A stretch of DNA of 5,912 bases, from positions 1 to 5,912 of the forward strand of contig JBAXQP010000174.1 in assembly GCA_037131655.1 (NCBI GenBank), in the 5' to 3' direction. The notes under the pieces were generated by a model, which was not told the DNA's origin, did no database searches, and saw only the letters and a program-made list of their open reading frames with translations. A program made the translations under genes and the position numbers. This stretch comes from a bacterium (lineage in GTDB: Bacteria > Armatimonadota > Fimbriimonadia > Fimbriimonadales > JBAXQP01). How positions within the stretch are numbered: position 1 is the first letter of the stretch; each line of letters begins with the position of its first letter. Positions 5,071 through 5,912 of this stretch are shown here, piece after piece.

Positions 5071-5912
5071 ACTTAGCAACGCTTTACGCATGACATCTAC
5101 GGGCGCCTTTTGTTCTGTCCAAAGCTCGAAGGCTTCTGCGCCCTGCTGCACCAACATCTCTGCGCCATTCATCGTGCGATATCCAAGTTGCTTTGCAGCT
5201 TTTAGAAGCTGCGTCTCCAGCGGATGATAGATAAGGTCATAAATAATAGATGAATAAGGCATGTTTCTTATCTCTACCGCCGGGACCTGATCCACGATTG
5301 GATGCATCCCTATTGGTGTACAGTTTACGAACAAAGACGTCACTTGCAGCGCATCATTTACTGCAGTTGCGTTGTCGCTAACCACCTCTATTTGATTGTA
5401 CCCCGCGCCGCTTTCGTTCAAACTTCGGGCTAACATCTCGGCGCGTTCTCTCGTACGATTATGAATCACTACACGCCATTTCTGGCGCTGCAGCGCAGAT
5501 GCTACCGCCCTTGCGGAACCTCCTGCGCCGTATATAAAGGCCGTTCGCCCATTCCCTTCAGCTTCCTTGCCGAGAGAACGGACAAAGCCGACACTATCAG
5601 TATTTAGTCCCCTCAGTTTACCACGATCATTGATTATAGTGTTGACCGCGCCAATCCTGTGGGCATCCTCCGAGACTTCGGATAGATAGGGTATCACGTT
5701 TTCTTTGTGTGGCACCGTTACATTGACGCCTATAATCCCCAATGATTTCACTCCTTTCAATGCTTCCGGTATTTCTTCCGGAGAGACCTCGAAAGGAACA
5801 TAGACCCAATCCATCTCAAGAGCTTCAAAAGCAGCGTTGTGCATCGCAGGCGACAAGGAGTGTTTGACAGGGAATCCCATCACTCCCACCACTTTTGTAG
5901 TTCCTCGTGTAA
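5059..5912 (-). CDS. aroE: Shikimate dehydrogenase AroE (5' end probably beyond right edge)
   Basis: NADP-dependent cytosolic enzyme that reduces 3-dehydroshikimate to shikimate, the fourth step of the shikimate pathway. Numbering from the GTG at 5892 (277 residues): shikimate-binding SLSPAMHN at 12-19; VTVPHK with catalytic Lys63; GAVNT at 81-85 (Asn84); GLNTD with catalytic Asp99; dinucleotide-binding GAGGSARAV at 122-130; NADP-phosphate loop NRT at 145-147; CTPIGM at 191-196; and QQGAEAFELW at 249-258. All expected active-site residues are present. The frame stays open upstream to the window edge and reads TRGTTK directly before VVGVMG. This resembles the GxTKvvGviG start of many AroE proteins, so the real start is probably just outside. 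The alternative is GTG at 5892, which has GAGGA 9 bases upstream. It precedes the pilus genes by 173 bases with no functional tie to them. Confidence 0.95.
   Translation of the reverse strand, partial: TRGTTKVVGVMGFPVKHSLSPAMHNAAFEALEMDWVYVPFEVSPEEIPEALKGVKSLGIIGVNVTVPHKENVIPYLSEVSEDAHRIGAVNTIINDRGKLRGLNTDSVGFVRSLGKEAEGNGRTAFIYGAGGSARAVASALQRQKWRVVIHNRTRERAEMLARSLNESGAGYNQIEVVSDNATAVNDALQVTSLFVNCTPIGMHPIVDQVPAVEIRNMPYSSIIYDLIYHPLETQLLKAAKQLGYRTMNGAEMLVQQGAEAFELWTEQKAPVDVMRKALLSCLT

Overview
The window carries five genes, all on the minus strand. In transcription order they are aroE, pilB, pilT, pilC and the first 88 codons of pilD. It is a type IV pilus motor and assembly-platform cluster placed downstream of a shikimate-pathway gene. 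Coding density is high, and no stretch over 300 bases lacks a gene. There are no tRNA or rRNA genes, CRISPR array, transposase or prophage genes. I do not see an undescribed multi-gene system; the less ordinary material is in the spacers and in some protein details.

Layout, from the right edge leftwards. aroE (shikimate dehydrogenase) runs off the right edge at its 5' end. A 173-base leader follows, holding a stem-loop over the aroE stop, three TTCAA-headed units at exact 12-base spacing, and two short dyads. Next is pilB (extension ATPase). An 89-base spacer then holds an imperfect 13-bp palindrome and a strong Shine-Dalgarno (SD) sequence. pilT (retraction ATPase) starts with GTG. After an 82-base spacer comes pilC (inner-membrane platform). 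The last spacer, 137 bases, has several inverted repeats, including a perfect 12-bp hairpin. pilD (prepilin peptidase) is cut by the left edge.

How the genes work together: PilD cleaves and N-methylates prepilins. PilB drives pilin addition through PilC, and PilT drives removal, giving twitching motility, adhesion or DNA uptake. AroE makes shikimate for aromatic amino acids and has no direct role in pili. The genes are co-oriented and probably at least partly co-transcribed, but the spacers are long for a tight operon and I found no convincing sigma-70 promoter.

Organism: a bacterium of roughly balanced GC content with type IV pili that uses Shine-Dalgarno sites (AAGGAG, GGAGG, GGGAG). From general knowledge, an aroE-pilB-pilT-pilC-pilD order occurs outside Proteobacteria, for example in pilus-bearing Firmicutes, and I would also consider Armatimonadota-like lineages. 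This assignment is inference with low confidence.
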